From positions 62,001-126,000 of the forward strand of contig NC_021921.1 of NCBI RefSeq assembly GCF_000470655.1: a DNA stretch of 64,000 bases, in the 5' to 3' direction. The notes beneath the pieces are model-generated. The model did no database searches. It saw nothing but the letters and a program-made list of their open reading frames with translations, and was not told the origin of the DNA. A program made the position numbers and the translations under genes. Origin of the DNA: Halorhabdus tiamatea SARL4B. GTDB lineage: Archaea; Halobacteriota; Halobacteria; Halobacteriales; Haloarculaceae. This document shows positions 49,557 through 60,529 of the stretch, piece after piece. Numbering within the stretch: the stretch's first letter is position 1; every line of letters starts with the position of its first letter.

Positions 49557-50518
49557 AAGAGAGGGTATTCAAGCGGATTGGTCTCAGATCAAATAACTCC
49601 GCGAGGGATCGTAAACTGGCAGAACTCAAGCGACGGGCGTTTTTGAGTTGGATCAGAACAGTTGGCATATTTATACTGTTGGGAGTTGGGCTGCTGTTCG
49701 CGTACGATCAAGTCGGCTTTTCGCTCCGCGAGCTGGCAACGTTTCTCCCTGACTTTCTGACTGCAATGGGAGACTATTTCCCGACCACAGCGGTATTCGG
49801 ACTGCCAGTCCTCGATTTCGGACGGTACTGGGCCTTTATTCAAGCGGAACAGCTGTTCCGCGCAGCCATCGTTACGGTTTCCATCGCGTTTGCGGGGACG
49901 CTAATGGGGACCCCCGGCGCATTCCTGCTGGGTGTACTCGGGAGCGAGCGCGTAACACCGTTCCCGTTCAATTTCATCTTTCGGTCGGTTATGAGCGTTA
50001 TTCGGTCGATCCCTGCATTGGTCTGGGCACTCATTTTCATCCCGCTTGGCGGCGTCTCACCGCTGACCGGGACGCTCGCGATCACTGTCGACACAATGGG
50101 GTATCTCGGGCGGCTGTTTACTGACGAACTCGAAGAGATCGATACCGGGGTAATAGAAGGGGTGGCGAGTACTGGAGCGAGCAAACCCCAGACGGTTGCT
50201 TTCGGGATGATTAGTCAGGTCGCACGTCAGTACCTTGCGTGGTTTCTCTTCATCCTCGAATTCAACGTTCGGGTGGCTGTTCAACTCGGACTGATCGGGG
50301 CTGGTGGACTCGGGTACACCTTGCTCGTCCAGCGCCAAACGTTCAACTACACCAATATGATGGCGACGATCCTGGTCGTCATCGTCGTCGTTTTGAGCGT
50401 CGAAATCACAAGTACACGAATCAGGGCTCGCCTCCGAAAGGAAGCGCCCCCCGGCATAATTGAACTCATACGTGGGTTACCAGAGCGGTTAGCGAAGGTG
50501 TCCCGTTCAAAAGATTAG
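49553..50518 (+). CDS. phnE: PhnE, phosphonate ABC transporter permease
   Basis: A 321-residue membrane protein with six or so hydrophobic helices and the EAA-type loop (ASTGASKPQTVAFGMISQV, about 204-222). It begins four bases inside phnC. It is the single permease, presumably acting as a dimer. Its 3' end overlaps the convergent PhoU-domain regulator gene. Confidence 0.9.
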   Translation: MKERVFKRIGLRSNNSARDRKLAELKRRAFLSWIRTVGIFILLGVGLLFAYDQVGFSLRELATFLPDFLTAMGDYFPTTAVFGLPVLDFGRYWAFIQAEQLFRAAIVTVSIAFAGTLMGTPGAFLLGVLGSERVTPFPFNFIFRSVMSVIRSIPALVWALIFIPLGGVSPLTGTLAITVDTMGYLGRLFTDELEEIDTGVIEGVASTGASKPQTVAFGMISQVARQYLAWFLFILEFNVRVAVQLGLIGAGGLGYTLLVQRQTFNYTNMMATILVVIVVVLSVEITSTRIRARLRKEAPPGIIELIRGLPERLAKVSRSKD

Positions 50519-51384
50519 AGTTCGACGTGGCCGGGATCGAGTCCAGTACGAATCTGGACGGCGAGTTCACCGACATTGACCCAATGGTGGATGACCCGTT
50601 CGACCGTTCTGATCAGGACCACCAGATGACCATATATGTCGACATCAAACGCAGTTGCCAGTTCGTATAATTCGGATATCTGACGATGAGTCTGCTTCTC
50701 GGTACTGTGTAGTGTTGATATCTGGGAGACCTCGCTCCCGAAAAGGATTGTCTCAACGATATCAGAAATGTTCTCACCCGATTCAAAAATGTCGATGAGT
50801 CGGGTTTTGACGGTACCAGAAGGAGCAACTGCTGCCTGGGAGACGACCTCTGAAATAAAGCTGGAACGGTCGCCGACGATTTCGAGGTCTTTCGCGATCG
50901 ATGCCAGATCTGCCGCTACCCGATTGCCTGGCCACTTAGTCGAGAGCGTGTACGATCGAAGTTCACTTAATACTGCGCCGTAACGTTCGTTTGTGACAGG
51001 CTCTAATTCCTCAGCTGTTCGTTGTGGATTATCACCCAAAAAGAGAGTCTTTGCGGCTTGATATTGTTTCCGAACGATATCGTAAAGCGATTGGAATAAA
51101 TCAAGGATATGATCCACATCGTCAGTCCCATCTGAAGTCTTGTCCCGCAGAGGTGAGACAGCGTCAGCTGTCTCGTATACCGCCTCGTTATCGATGACGT
51201 AGGACTTCGAAATTATTCCCTCTGACTTCAGCTCTTGAAATATTTCTGATACATAATGAGTGGACAAATCCAGTTGGTCCGCCAGCTCCTCCTTGGTTTC
51301 GGGGGCAGTCGCATCGATCGCTTCGATAACGTGTGCAACGGTCGCTTCTCTTCCAGTTGGCCGGTTCGATTGGTGCCAAGGCAT
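50515..51384 (-). CDS. HTH regulator with PhoU-like domain
   Basis: A 289-residue protein. Residues about 12-70 form a winged helix (TKEELADQLDLSTHYVSEIFQELKSEGIIS). The remaining 200 residues are helical and PhoU-like. Such proteins are likely phosphate-responsive repressors in haloarchaea. Its promoter region is shared with the divergent PhoU gene and contains the phn motif. Confidence 0.75.
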   Translation of the reverse strand: MPWHQSNRPTGREATVAHVIEAIDATAPETKEELADQLDLSTHYVSEIFQELKSEGIISKSYVIDNEAVYETADAVSPLRDKTSDGTDDVDHILDLFQSLYDIVRKQYQAAKTLFLGDNPQRTAEELEPVTNERYGAVLSELRSYTLSTKWPGNRVAADLASIAKDLEIVGDRSSFISEVVSQAAVAPSGTVKTRLIDIFESGENISDIVETILFGSEVSQISTLHSTEKQTHRQISELYELATAFDVDIYGHLVVLIRTVERVIHHWVNVGELAVQIRTGLDPGHVEL

Positions 51385-51587
51385 CTCTGTTACCTAGCAT
51401 TCATCCATCGAGTGTTAACAGTGACCTGTAGAGAGTATAGAGAGTATGTACCGCAGAACTCGATCTGGGGCAAACACAGAGAGTACTCAGAAATAAGTAT
51501 ACCTATGGTACTATTAGAGAGATATGTACAGTACTATATTGGTGTTATAAGATTTTAAGGATAATCCTTCGAGAGTGTAGAGTATCT
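51385..51587. promoter_or_regulatory. Divergent AT-rich regulatory region with AGAGAGTA repeats
   Basis: Repeats of AGAGAGTAT, AGAGAGTACTC and AGAGAGATATG occur over about 150 bases. AGAGAGTACTCAGA at 51478-51491 is identical to the phnG site. GTTATAAG near 51543 is the TATA candidate for the PhoU gene. Confidence 0.55.
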
Positions 51588-52610
51588 ATGGAGACACGAA
51601 AGGCGCAGTTAACCGGCGGCACGACGTACACAGTCTCACTGCCAAAGCCGTGGGCTTCTGAACACGGCATCGAGTCCGGATCGCTGTTATATCTGTATCC
51701 GAACGAGGACGGGTCCATTCTTATCGAACCTGAAGCGTCTTCTGAAGGCGGTGCATACACAGCAACCGTCGATATTCAATCATACAGCGAAGATGAACTA
51801 ATCCAAGCAGTCTATGCGTTGTATCTTTATGGATCCCATTCAATCACGCTCGTCGATTCAACAGGAGATGTGTCTGACCGAAAACAAACTGTTCAGTCTT
51901 TTCTCCCCCATCTCATCGGCTTCGAGATCATGGAATCCTCAAATGAAAAGTTAATTTTAGAGAACCTTACTAATGCGGAGAGTATTTCTGTTCGGAAGAG
52001 CGCACTACGCCTACGACTTATCGTCCTCTCCATGCAAAAAGATGCACTCGTCGCTTTCGTTGAAAATGATCATGAACTAGCTGAACAGGTTATTGACCGT
52101 GATGATGAGGTCGATAAACTCCTTGCACTCGTAATGAGGCATTTTCAACGGTCCCTGGAGAGTCTGGATGAGATCACACAACTCGATATATCGCGTGCAG
52201 AACTCTTCGAGTATTATTATACCACACGACAACTTGAACGCGTAGGCGATCATGCTGAAAAAATAGCTGAGTTAGTCATGAGCCAATCGGAACCGAGCCC
52301 GGACGAGTTATGTGAGAAAATTCATCATCTTGGAGAGGAATCACGCAAAATAATAGAGGAATCATCAAACATCATCTTATCCGATGTTACTATTTCAAAA
52401 TCATTCGATATATTGCAGAAGCGAAATGATGTCGTATCCGAAATCACGCAGTTGGATCGCGAACTCTACGATCACGAGAGTTCGAAAATCGCGCATCAAC
52501 TCGGACTAATTCTTGATAGTCTCCGGAGGAGTGCTGACTATGGGGCGAATATTGCTGAAGCAGCAATTCAAAATGCAGCCCGTACTGGCACGCTTCCGGA
52601 CCAACGGTAA
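51588..52610 (+). CDS. phoU: PhoU-domain phosphate regulator with AbrB-like N-terminus
   Basis: A 340-residue protein. The first 45 residues (TYTVSLPKPWASEHGIESGS) form an AbrB-like DNA-binding domain; the rest contains two PhoU repeats (RQLERVGDHAEKIAELV is the classic metal-binding helix). This fusion is common in archaea and links phosphate status to transcription. Base composition is clearly more AT-rich than for the neighbouring genes, suggesting transfer or relaxed selection. Confidence 0.85.
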   Translation: METRKAQLTGGTTYTVSLPKPWASEHGIESGSLLYLYPNEDGSILIEPEASSEGGAYTATVDIQSYSEDELIQAVYALYLYGSHSITLVDSTGDVSDRKQTVQSFLPHLIGFEIMESSNEKLILENLTNAESISVRKSALRLRLIVLSMQKDALVAFVENDHELAEQVIDRDDEVDKLLALVMRHFQRSLESLDEITQLDISRAELFEYYYTTRQLERVGDHAEKIAELVMSQSEPSPDELCEKIHHLGEESRKIIEESSNIILSDVTISKSFDILQKRNDVVSEITQLDRELYDHESSKIAHQLGLILDSLRRSADYGANIAEAAIQNAARTGTLPDQR

Positions 52611-52924
52611 GTGGTGACGATTCAGGTATACTTTGTCCAATAGTCAATATAAAGTGGCAATGCAGGATTGACAATCGTAATGGGTAATCGCGACGGGCAT
52701 CCCGTCACAGGACACCGGCTCGACTCGCCCCGACGGGAGTTCTCCGGGATCGAGTGCCTTGTGCCAGTGGATCTCCCTCGCCTCGTCGCAAGTGTTATTT
52801 GAGGACATATACCCCGATACACGCCGACAACCCAACTAAATCCCTGGTTACGGATGGGTTAGTGACCCGTCTTACCAGATGCTACCATGAATATACATAT
52901 AGTAGTCGGGAGTCACATGTCGGT
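52611..52924. other. Intergenic, no gene
   Basis: No gene found. The stretch at 52680-52800 is GC-rich and non-coding on both strands; TATACATATAGTA near 52895 may be the promoter of the broken kinase gene. Confidence 0.4.
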
Positions 52925-54590
52925 ATGGACATCCCTTCCGGATTCTCTCGGTAGGCGATGAGCCGGCGTTTGTAGATGTAGTCGTGGATGGGCTACGGCG
53001 GAACGAGGACCGGTTCGACGTATTGGAGACAACGAATCCACACGAGGGGATCGAATACATCGAGGCGGAAGCGATCGACTGTGTGGTCTCAGCGTACGAA
53101 TTACCCGACATGGACGGTATCGAATTCCTCGACACTGTCCGTGAAACGTATCCCGAGCTGCCGTTCGTGCTCTTCGCCGGAGACGGCTCGGCAGCGACCG
53201 CTCGTAATGCGTTCCTCGCGGGCGCAACGGACTACCTCCAGAAAGAAGCGCTACGCGACACGTCTACGTCGCTCTCCGACCGGATCATGGACGCCATCGA
53301 CCGAGGCGATCGGACCGGACGCCGCTCGCAACGCTCACACGAGAGGGACCATCGGACAGCACTGTTCGACAACTCACCCGATCCGATCATTGAAATCGAA
53401 TTCGACGGCGAGACGCCGATCATCACGGACGTCAACGCCGCATTCGAGGAGACGTTCGGATTCGATACGGCCGATACCGTCGGCCAGCCAGTCCGCGAGG
53501 TCGTCGTTCCGGAGGCGGAAGGTGCCGAACACGAGCGGCTGAAACGCCAGGTGTTCGAACGAAATTCCGTCGAGACGGACGTCCGCCGGGAAACGACACG
53601 CGGGATTCGGGAGTTCCATCTCCGGGTCATGCCGATCGACATCGGCGACGTTTCCGATGGCGCGTACGCCTGGTACACCGATATCACCGAACGAACGGAG
53701 CGTGAACGAGTGCTCGGCGAACTCCATGACGTGACCCGAAAATTCGCCCGAGCATCCTCGTCCGAAGAGATTGCTACTCTGGCCGTCGAAGCGGGGCGTG
53801 ACATCCTCAAGCTACCGTACACACACTTCTACAAATTGACCGATAACGGGCAGAAACTGACGCCGATGGCGGCGACGCCAGAAATGGACGACCGATTCGG
53901 CGACCTTCCGTCGTTTGATCGAGGCGATGGATTACTGTGGAAGGCACGTGCGGCGGGCACGATCCAGCGGTACGACGACGTACAGGCGGAGGACGACCTG
54001 GCGAGCAACCTGCCGATCAGGGGCGCAATCATCGCACCGGTGGGTGACTTCGGGGTATTGGGGAGTGCATCGCCAGTGCCGGCTGAATTCAACGCGTTCG
54101 ATCGGGAACTCGCCTCGATCCTGATCACCCAGATGGAAGCCGCGCTGGAAGCAGTACAACGACGAGAATCGCTCCGTGTCCACGAGCAGGAACTCGAACG
54201 ACAGAACGAGCGCCTCGATGAATTCGCCAGCGTCGTCGCCCACGACCTTCGAAATCCCCTGAACGTGGCCACCGGTCGCGTCGAATTGGTACAGGCGGAG
54301 TCCGATTCAGACCATCTCGATGTCATCGATCGGGCGCTCGATCGGATGGACGCATTGATCGACCAGACGCTGACGCTGGCACAGAGCGGACAGGTTATCG
54401 GTGAGACTGAATCGGTGGATCTGTCCACCCTCTCCGAACAGTGCTGGCGTAACGTCGAGACGACCGATGCGACGTTGCGAACGGAAAACGCCCCGGTGAT
54501 CGACGCCGATCCGGAGCGGTTACAGCATCTCTTCGAGAACCTCTACCGAAACGCGATCGAACACGGCAGCGACGACGTTACCGTGAGAGT
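52925..54590 (+). pseudogene. Histidine kinase, 5' part (broken by IS and a frameshift)
   Basis: From 52984 the frame encodes a receiver domain (DCVVSAYELPDMDGIEFL), a PAS domain (about 135-250), a GAF-like domain (about 255-395) and a HisKA region (VVAHDLRNPLNVATG), then the N box (LYRNAIEHGSDD). The insertion at 54591 cuts the ATPase domain. The first strand of the receiver (ILSVGDEPAFVDVVVDG) is encoded just upstream in frame but has no start; ATG 52925 is one base out of frame. So there are two lesions. Joining the flanks of the IS restores the frame. Confidence 0.8.
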
Positions 54591-55993
54591 CATGCGTCTT
54601 TAGCTAAGCGAAGAACCGCCTGACAGCAGCGGCTTATCGAGGTACCTTTGCAGGAGGATTGAGGAGGTTGCGAGTGTGCACAACGCTCCCTCCTCAGATC
54701 AGATTGAACGTCGGCTCACTACCCTCTTTCCCTCTGCTGCGCTGGAAGATCACGCCGAGGCTGTCGGCGTGATCGAACGAGACGGAAAGCTCCAGATCCC
54801 GCCGCTCGTGTGGTCGTTTGCGTTCGGCTTCGCCACTGGCGAGAGCCGAACGCTCGCAGCCTTCCGTCGGAGCTACAACTCCACAGCTGACAAACCGCTG
54901 TCTCCCGGTGGGTACTACCAGCGATTGACGCCGACGTTGGCAGAGTATCTCCACGACCTCGTCGAGTACGGCCTCGACGAGGTCGCTGTCCCCCACACTG
55001 TGACCGACCAGTTCGACCGATTCAGAGACGTGATGATTGCTGATGGGACGGTGTTGCGCCTGCACCAGTTCCTCTCCGATGAGTTCGAAGGACGCAACGA
55101 GGAGCAGGCTGGAGCACGGCTCCACCTGCTCCACAACCCGAGCGATCAGATGCTGGAACGATTCAGCATCACCGACGAGAAAGCCCACGACAGCACGGAG
55201 TTCAACACCGGCTCGTGGCTCGAACAGCGGCTGGTACTGTTCGATCAGGCGTATTTCAAATACCGGCGGTTCGCGTTGATCGACGAGAACGATGGCTACT
55301 TTGTGAGTCGGCTGAAACCCGACGCAAATCCGGTTGTAACGGACGAGTTACGGGAATGGCGTGGCGACGCCATTCCCTTGGAAGGAGAGAAGATCCACGA
55401 TGTCGTTGAGGATCTCTACCGGAAATACATCGATGTGGAAGTCGAGGCTGAGTTCAAGCGCGGGCCGTACAACGGAACACGGTCGCTGGACTCCAAGCGG
55501 TTCCGCGTCGTCGGCGTCCGCGACGAGGACGCCGACGACTACCATCTGTACATCACGAATCTGCCGCGTGAGGAGTTTCTCCCGGAAGATTTAGCGACGA
55601 TCTATCGGTGTCGGTGGGCTGTCGAGCGGTTGTTTCGGGAGCTCAAGACGCAATACGGACTGGATGAGTTCGACACAACGAAAGAGCACGTTGTGGAGAT
55701 TCTGGTGTATGCGGCGTTGTTGTCGCTGTTAGTGAGTCGTGAGTTGCTGTCGCTGGTGACAGAGTGCGCCGATGATGAAGCTGTCTTCCCTCCAGGGCGT
55801 TGGGCGGCGACCTTCCGGTCGCACGCCCAACTCATTCTCAACGATTTGGGTGAATTCCTCGGCTACTCGCCACCTCCGCTGTTGGAACGGCTGATCGAAG
55901 ATGCACAGAAAATCCATAGCCAACGACCGATACTACAGGAGACGCTCGCTACCGCTACACAACCGAGGACTGAGGCTTAGCTAAAGACGCATG
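54591..55993 (+). mobile_element. IS4-family element, ISH8-like
   Basis: A 1403-bp element with terminal inverted repeats CATGCGTCTTTAGCTAAGC at both ends. The flanking target duplication CCGTGAGAGT is 10 bp (54581-54590 and 55994-56003). Length, duplication size and transposase fit the ISH8 group. Perfect ends and an intact gene suggest recent insertion. Confidence 0.92.
54676..55980 (+). CDS. IS4-family transposase
   Basis: A 434-residue DDE transposase from GTG 54676. DGTVLRLHQ and LFDQAYFKYRR hold the two aspartates; YRCRWAVERLFRELK holds the glutamate and the YREK-type signature. It fills the IS, and the reading frame is complete. Confidence 0.9.
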   Translation: MHNAPSSDQIERRLTTLFPSAALEDHAEAVGVIERDGKLQIPPLVWSFAFGFATGESRTLAAFRRSYNSTADKPLSPGGYYQRLTPTLAEYLHDLVEYGLDEVAVPHTVTDQFDRFRDVMIADGTVLRLHQFLSDEFEGRNEEQAGARLHLLHNPSDQMLERFSITDEKAHDSTEFNTGSWLEQRLVLFDQAYFKYRRFALIDENDGYFVSRLKPDANPVVTDELREWRGDAIPLEGEKIHDVVEDLYRKYIDVEVEAEFKRGPYNGTRSLDSKRFRVVGVRDEDADDYHLYITNLPREEFLPEDLATIYRCRWAVERLFRELKTQYGLDEFDTTKEHVVEILVYAALLSLLVSRELLSLVTECADDEAVFPPGRWAATFRSHAQLILNDLGEFLGYSPPPLLERLIEDAQKIHSQRPILQETLATATQPRTEA

Positions 55994-56235
55994 CCGTGAG
56001 AGTGGGCGGACTGGACGACGGCTTCTACGTCGCGGACGACGGGCCGGGAATTCCAGTCGAAGAGCGCGAAGACGTTTTCGAGACCGGGTACTCGACGAAC
56101 GAAGACGGGACGGGCTTCGGATTGAGTATCGTCCAACAGATCGTCGAATCCCATCACTGGGAAATCCGGTTGACAGCGGGGGCAGAAGGGGGCGCACGAT
56201 TCGAGATTACCGGTGTCGAATGTAGTGCGGCTTAG
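55994..56235 (+). pseudogene. Histidine kinase, 3' part
   Basis: Encodes the rest of the ATPase domain: [12 protein letters not shown] (G1), the F box FETGYS and [13 protein letters not shown] (G2). It lies downstream of the IS and continues the frame of the 5' part after precise removal of IS plus one target copy. Confidence 0.85.
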
Positions 56236-58403
56236 TCAGTCGAGAACACGATTCGGACAACGCTCCCACGGGGCTCGTTCTCGTCAAACTCCAGGACTCC
56301 ATCAGCACGCCGAACGACAAGGTTAACGAACCATAGATCCAGGCCGCTCCCGTGGTACAGTGGTTCGATGCGTTTCTCTCCAGTCAGTACCTCTTGTTCC
56401 ATTTCCGGGATTCCGGGGCCGTCGTCTGTAATGATCACTGACGTCTCGTCCGCAGACCGTTCGAGTGTTACCTCGACCGACGGCTGTACTCGATCGGAGT
56501 GTTCGATGGCGTTTTCGATCAACTCTCTGATCGCTTGCTCAATCTCCGGAGGGACACTCACTTCACAGCTTTCCGGTGCGTGGAGCCTCACGTCTGCAGC
56601 CGAATGACTGTCAGCAATAGCCGAGACGAGCGTCTCGAGCAGCAGGGCAAGATCGATCGCCTCGGGGGCAGGCGGATCAGCCAGCAGATTCGTCACCTGT
56701 CGCTCCTTATCGACGGCATCGAGGAGGTTCTCACCTGTCCTGAAAATCCGTTTTGCACTGTCTGCAACCGACCCCGACGTTTCGTTCTGGATAAACTCCG
56801 AATTCCCCAAAATGACTGTCAGGGCATTGTGGAAGTTGTGGCGAAGGACTCTATCGAGAATTTGCAACTGTGTCACGCGTTCTTGCTTGTCGGAAACATC
56901 ACGGATAAGGCCAATAAATCCAGTCACTTGCCCCTCGTGATCGCGCAAATAATACACGTTCGTCTCGCCGGGAAACATCTTCCCCGACTGTTTCTCGTAC
57001 CTGACGATGGTGGTGAATTGCGGATCGCCGAAGTGGCCATCGATCGCCTCGCCCATCGCTTCGTATTCCTCTGCACTCTCGTAGACACATCTCGTGTGCT
57101 TCCCCTTGATGTCGTCCGGTTCGTATCCGAACAGCTCGGTGAATGCTGGGTTGCAGTCGACGATTTGACGATCCGTATTGGCGACCAGGATTGCATCACG
57201 GATACTATCGAACAATGATTCGTAGCGCTCTTTTTGTGCCTGTAAATTGCGTTCCTGCTGGATCCGGTCGGAGATATCCCTCTGGATAGCGACGAACCCC
57301 CGGGCCTGTCCGTTGGCGTCGGTAATCGGTGCGATCGTTTGATAAGCGTGATACAGCTTGCCGTCCTTCCGTTGATTCACCAACTCCTCTTCCCAAATGT
57401 CGCCGGAACGAATAGTTCCCCAGAGTGACTCGTAGTAGTCCTCGGACATCTCCCCGGAGTTCATGATCCGGGGATTCCGTCCAATCGCATCTGACGAGCT
57501 AAATCCAGTGATCGACTCGAAGGCAGGATTGACGTATTCGATACGTCCGTCAGCGTCAGTGAGGTATATTGCGTGACCAGCCGCTTCGGCCACCCGCCTG
57601 AAGCGGCGTAATTCGAGTTGCATGTCCTCCTTTTCGCTAATATTTCTAAAAATCAATAGTATCGCATCTGACCCATCCCACTCGATCGATATTGCAGTGA
57701 TTTCGACTGGTGTCCGTGTCCCTTTGTGACCGGTAGCAGTCACGTCGAACCGATCCACGCGAGCGTCGCCGGTCCGTATTGCGTTCAGGCTTCGAGCGAC
57801 GGTCGCTCTGTCAGCGGCCGCGATATACGCAGTAACGCTGTTGTCAGCTATTGCTCCGAGTGACGTGACCTCAAACAAGTCGAGTGCACATTGATTCACA
57901 TAGGAAAAGGCAGCGTCTTGAACAATCGCTATCGAATCTGGACTGGCTTCAAGCAGTATCTTGATACGTGACGCAGAATCCGTAAGTGATCGCTGTTTCT
58001 GTTGATAGGCAATCGAATCATTGATCAGTGTCGCAAGTTCGTCCCATTGATCCTGAAATCGATCTTTAATTAGATACTCAGTCACGCGCGCGCTGACCGC
58101 TTCACTCGCAACCCGCTCGTTGCCTTCGCTTGTAAACAGCACAAATGGAATATCGGGATACTGTGCTCGAACCGAACGGAGCAATGCCAATCCATCGACT
58201 GCGGGAACAGTGTAGTCACTGACGATACAATCAACGGGGTCTCTCGCGTCAAGTATATCGAGTGCGGCGGTGACAGTCGGCGCTGTGGAGACGGTGAAAT
58301 CGCCCGAAGCAGATATTTCGCGAGCGAACACGTCGGCCCACGCAGTGTCGGCACTAACGTGAAGGATTGATCGCGCCTCGGATCGTTGACCCACCGGACC
58401 CAT
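56232..58403 (-). CDS. PAS-rich histidine kinase with receiver domain
   Basis: A 723-residue soluble kinase: receiver-like domain (about 12-125, [19 protein letters not shown]), three PAS domains (about 145-260, 270-385, 390-510), a phosphoacceptor helix ([16 protein letters not shown]) and an ATPase domain ([32 protein letters not shown]). No membrane helix is present, so it likely senses an internal signal. The G2 box is slightly altered (SGLDLWFV). It converges on the broken kinase. Confidence 0.85.
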   Translation of the reverse strand: MGPVGQRSEARSILHVSADTAWADVFAREISASGDFTVSTAPTVTAALDILDARDPVDCIVSDYTVPAVDGLALLRSVRAQYPDIPFVLFTSEGNERVASEAVSARVTEYLIKDRFQDQWDELATLINDSIAYQQKQRSLTDSASRIKILLEASPDSIAIVQDAAFSYVNQCALDLFEVTSLGAIADNSVTAYIAAADRATVARSLNAIRTGDARVDRFDVTATGHKGTRTPVEITAISIEWDGSDAILLIFRNISEKEDMQLELRRFRRVAEAAGHAIYLTDADGRIEYVNPAFESITGFSSSDAIGRNPRIMNSGEMSEDYYESLWGTIRSGDIWEEELVNQRKDGKLYHAYQTIAPITDANGQARGFVAIQRDISDRIQQERNLQAQKERYESLFDSIRDAILVANTDRQIVDCNPAFTELFGYEPDDIKGKHTRCVYESAEEYEAMGEAIDGHFGDPQFTTIVRYEKQSGKMFPGETNVYYLRDHEGQVTGFIGLIRDVSDKQERVTQLQILDRVLRHNFHNALTVILGNSEFIQNETSGSVADSAKRIFRTGENLLDAVDKERQVTNLLADPPAPEAIDLALLLETLVSAIADSHSAADVRLHAPESCEVSVPPEIEQAIRELIENAIEHSDRVQPSVEVTLERSADETSVIITDDGPGIPEMEQEVLTGEKRIEPLYHGSGLDLWFVNLVVRRADGVLEFDENEPRGSVVRIVFSTD

Positions 58404-58521
58404 AGTCTAAATTTACGTGGTCGTGGATCATATAATCCGGGGACGTATCAGAAGAACACGTATAGTCCACGATACATACAGATACAACGCTTATGCGGGG
58501 CCAGCGTTGAAGCGGAAACGG

Positions 58522-59727
58522 ATGAACCTCAGCAGATACCGGGTCCTCCTCATCGTCGCTATCGCCGAACTCCTGGCGATGGCGCTCTGGTTCAGTGTGT
58601 CGGCAGTCGGCCCGGAACTCGAAGCGGCCTGGAATCTGTCGAGCGCCCAGACAGCGTGGTTGACCAACGCAGTGCAACTCGGCTTCGTCCTCGGTGCCGT
58701 CCTGTCCGCGACGCTCACCCTCTCGGATACGATTCCGCCGCGGTATCTCTTTGCAGTCTCGGCTGCCATCGGTGCCGGAGCGACGGCGGTTATTGCACTT
58801 GCGGTGTCGTCGTTCCTTCCCGCGGTATTTTTGCGACTGCTGACTGGTGTCGCACTGGCCGGTGTGTATCCGACTGGGATGAAAATCATGGCGGGCTGGT
58901 TTCAGGATGGTCTCGGGTTTGCCATCGGCACGCTCGTCGGTGCATTGACAGTCGGATCGGCATTGCCGCATCTGCTTCGAGCGATCGGGGGCGTCGGCCG
59001 CCCGCGTGCCGTCCTCCTGGGTGCGAGCGTGCTTGCAGCGGTCGGTGGTGTGCTCGTGCTCCTGGTAGGGCCAGGCCCCTACCAGGCACCGGCAGCGCCG
59101 TTCGATCCCGGTGCCGTTCGGCGGATGCTCGGCGACCGCGGGACGATGCTCGCAAACATCGGGTACTTCGGGCACATGTGGGAACTGTATGCCGTTTGGG
59201 CGTGGATTCCGGTGTATCTGACTGCGAGTTTCGCGGCTCGGGGCGAGCCAGCACCCACACTCGCTTCCCTGCTCGCGTTCGGAACGATTGCAGTGGGAGG
59301 TATCGGCGCGCTCGTCGCTGGTGCCTTCGCCGACCGGATCGGACGGACCAGCGTCACGAGCGCAAGTATGATTGTCAGCGGCGCTGCATGTCTCGGTGCC
59401 GGTTTCGTGTTCGGTGGCCCTCTGCTCGTCCTCGTCCCGTTCCTGATGATTTGGGGCTTCGTGATTGTTGCTGACTCCGCGCAATTCTCGGCGGCCGTCT
59501 CCGAACTCGCCGAGGACAGTTACGTCGGCTCGGCCCTGACACTGCAGACTGCCATCGGCTTTCTCCTCACGGTGGGGTCGATCCAGGTCACCCCGATCAT
59601 TGCGGACGTCGTCGGTTGGCAGTGGGCGTTTGCACCGCTGGTCATCGGCCCGCTCGTCGGGACCGTCGCAATGCTGTGGCTCCGTCGGCTTCCCGAGGCA
59701 ACCGCGTTAGCTGGCGGTCGGCGCTGA
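58522..59727 (+). CDS. Major facilitator superfamily transporter
   Basis: A 401-residue protein with about 12 hydrophobic helices. ADRIGRTSVTSAS is the A-like motif after the central loop; MALWFSVSAVGPELE is typical of the first helix in this group. ATG 58522 is chosen because the sequence before it is non-membrane. The substrate is unknown. Confidence 0.8.
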   Translation: MNLSRYRVLLIVAIAELLAMALWFSVSAVGPELEAAWNLSSAQTAWLTNAVQLGFVLGAVLSATLTLSDTIPPRYLFAVSAAIGAGATAVIALAVSSFLPAVFLRLLTGVALAGVYPTGMKIMAGWFQDGLGFAIGTLVGALTVGSALPHLLRAIGGVGRPRAVLLGASVLAAVGGVLVLLVGPGPYQAPAAPFDPGAVRRMLGDRGTMLANIGYFGHMWELYAVWAWIPVYLTASFAARGEPAPTLASLLAFGTIAVGGIGALVAGAFADRIGRTSVTSASMIVSGAACLGAGFVFGGPLLVLVPFLMIWGFVIVADSAQFSAAVSELAEDSYVGSALTLQTAIGFLLTVGSIQVTPIIADVVGWQWAFAPLVIGPLVGTVAMLWLRRLPEATALAGGRR

Positions 59728-60017
59728 TCTCGGCCGATGGTGCGATGAGCGGTCCCTTCCGCGGACGGTGATCCAATTCCCGGCGGAACAGCCTGTGAGT
59801 ATGCATGGCGCTCGGTGAGACGAACCAACCGAACAGCTACGTGAGTGTGTTCAAACCGTCCGACCGTCCCAATTGCATGGTGAGGACGCCGACAGCGACG
59901 GTCATTTCCTGCCGAAGCGAGCGACGAACTCCTCAGAGAAGGGAACAAGCGATCTGACTGGGAGACACTGTCTCGCTCGAAAGTCGATCGGTTGGATTGG
60001 GTCCCGGCGCTGAGGAA
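59728..60017. other. Intergenic, no gene
   Basis: Nothing recognised on either strand. Confidence 0.4.
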
Positions 60018-60392
60018 CTACCCCTCGCGTGCCCATTCGATAGCGTCCGAACGGTCATCAGTGACGGTGATATCCAGGCCGCTCGTGTGCATCTTGCCTC
60101 GGAGAGACAACGCTTTGATCCCGTCTGCGACAGTCGCCCAGCGACTGATTCCACCGGTGACTGCCCGTTCGGCCGTCCGCTCCCAGACGTCAAACGTCTC
60201 GGGCGTAAAGGGATCCGCAAGTTCGACGACGGTCACTAACCCATCGGCGTCGTGCTCTGTGAGTAGCCGTTCGTACGTCTCGTAGGCTTCTTCGCCGAAC
60301 GTCTCCAGGTCCATCCCCAGGAGGAACTCGAAGACGATGACGCCATCGTCGAACTCCGCGGTCCATCTGTCGCCTCGCTCGGCCTCGGACAT
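60018..60392 (-). CDS. Hypothetical STAS-like haloarchaeal protein
   Basis: A 124-residue alpha/beta protein (GVIVFEFLLGMDLETFGEEA; GLVTVVELADPFTPETFDVW; GLDITVTDD). The pattern resembles SpoIIAA/STAS-like small domains, but the link is weak. Starts at ATG 60392. Confidence 0.6.
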   Translation of the reverse strand: MSEAERGDRWTAEFDDGVIVFEFLLGMDLETFGEEAYETYERLLTEHDADGLVTVVELADPFTPETFDVWERTAERAVTGGISRWATVADGIKALSLRGKMHTSGLDITVTDDRSDAIEWAREG

Positions 60393-60529
60393 ACGTCTAG
60401 AGTGCGGTGGCCCGCCATTTCAACCCTCTTGAGGGACGGGAAAGCGAGTTACGACGCCGTTACATGGAGGCTCTTTGTGCGTGCAGTCACTGACGATGGT
60501 CCTATTGTCCAGGCGGTCATGGGCGCAGT

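Noticed and set aside
54591-55993. Transposase as part of the mobile element at the left
   Set aside because: It has its own ends and target duplication and lies far outside the provirus.
58354-59484. A 376-codon minus-strand open frame
   Set aside because: Antisense to the MFS transporter gene, with no recognisable domain.
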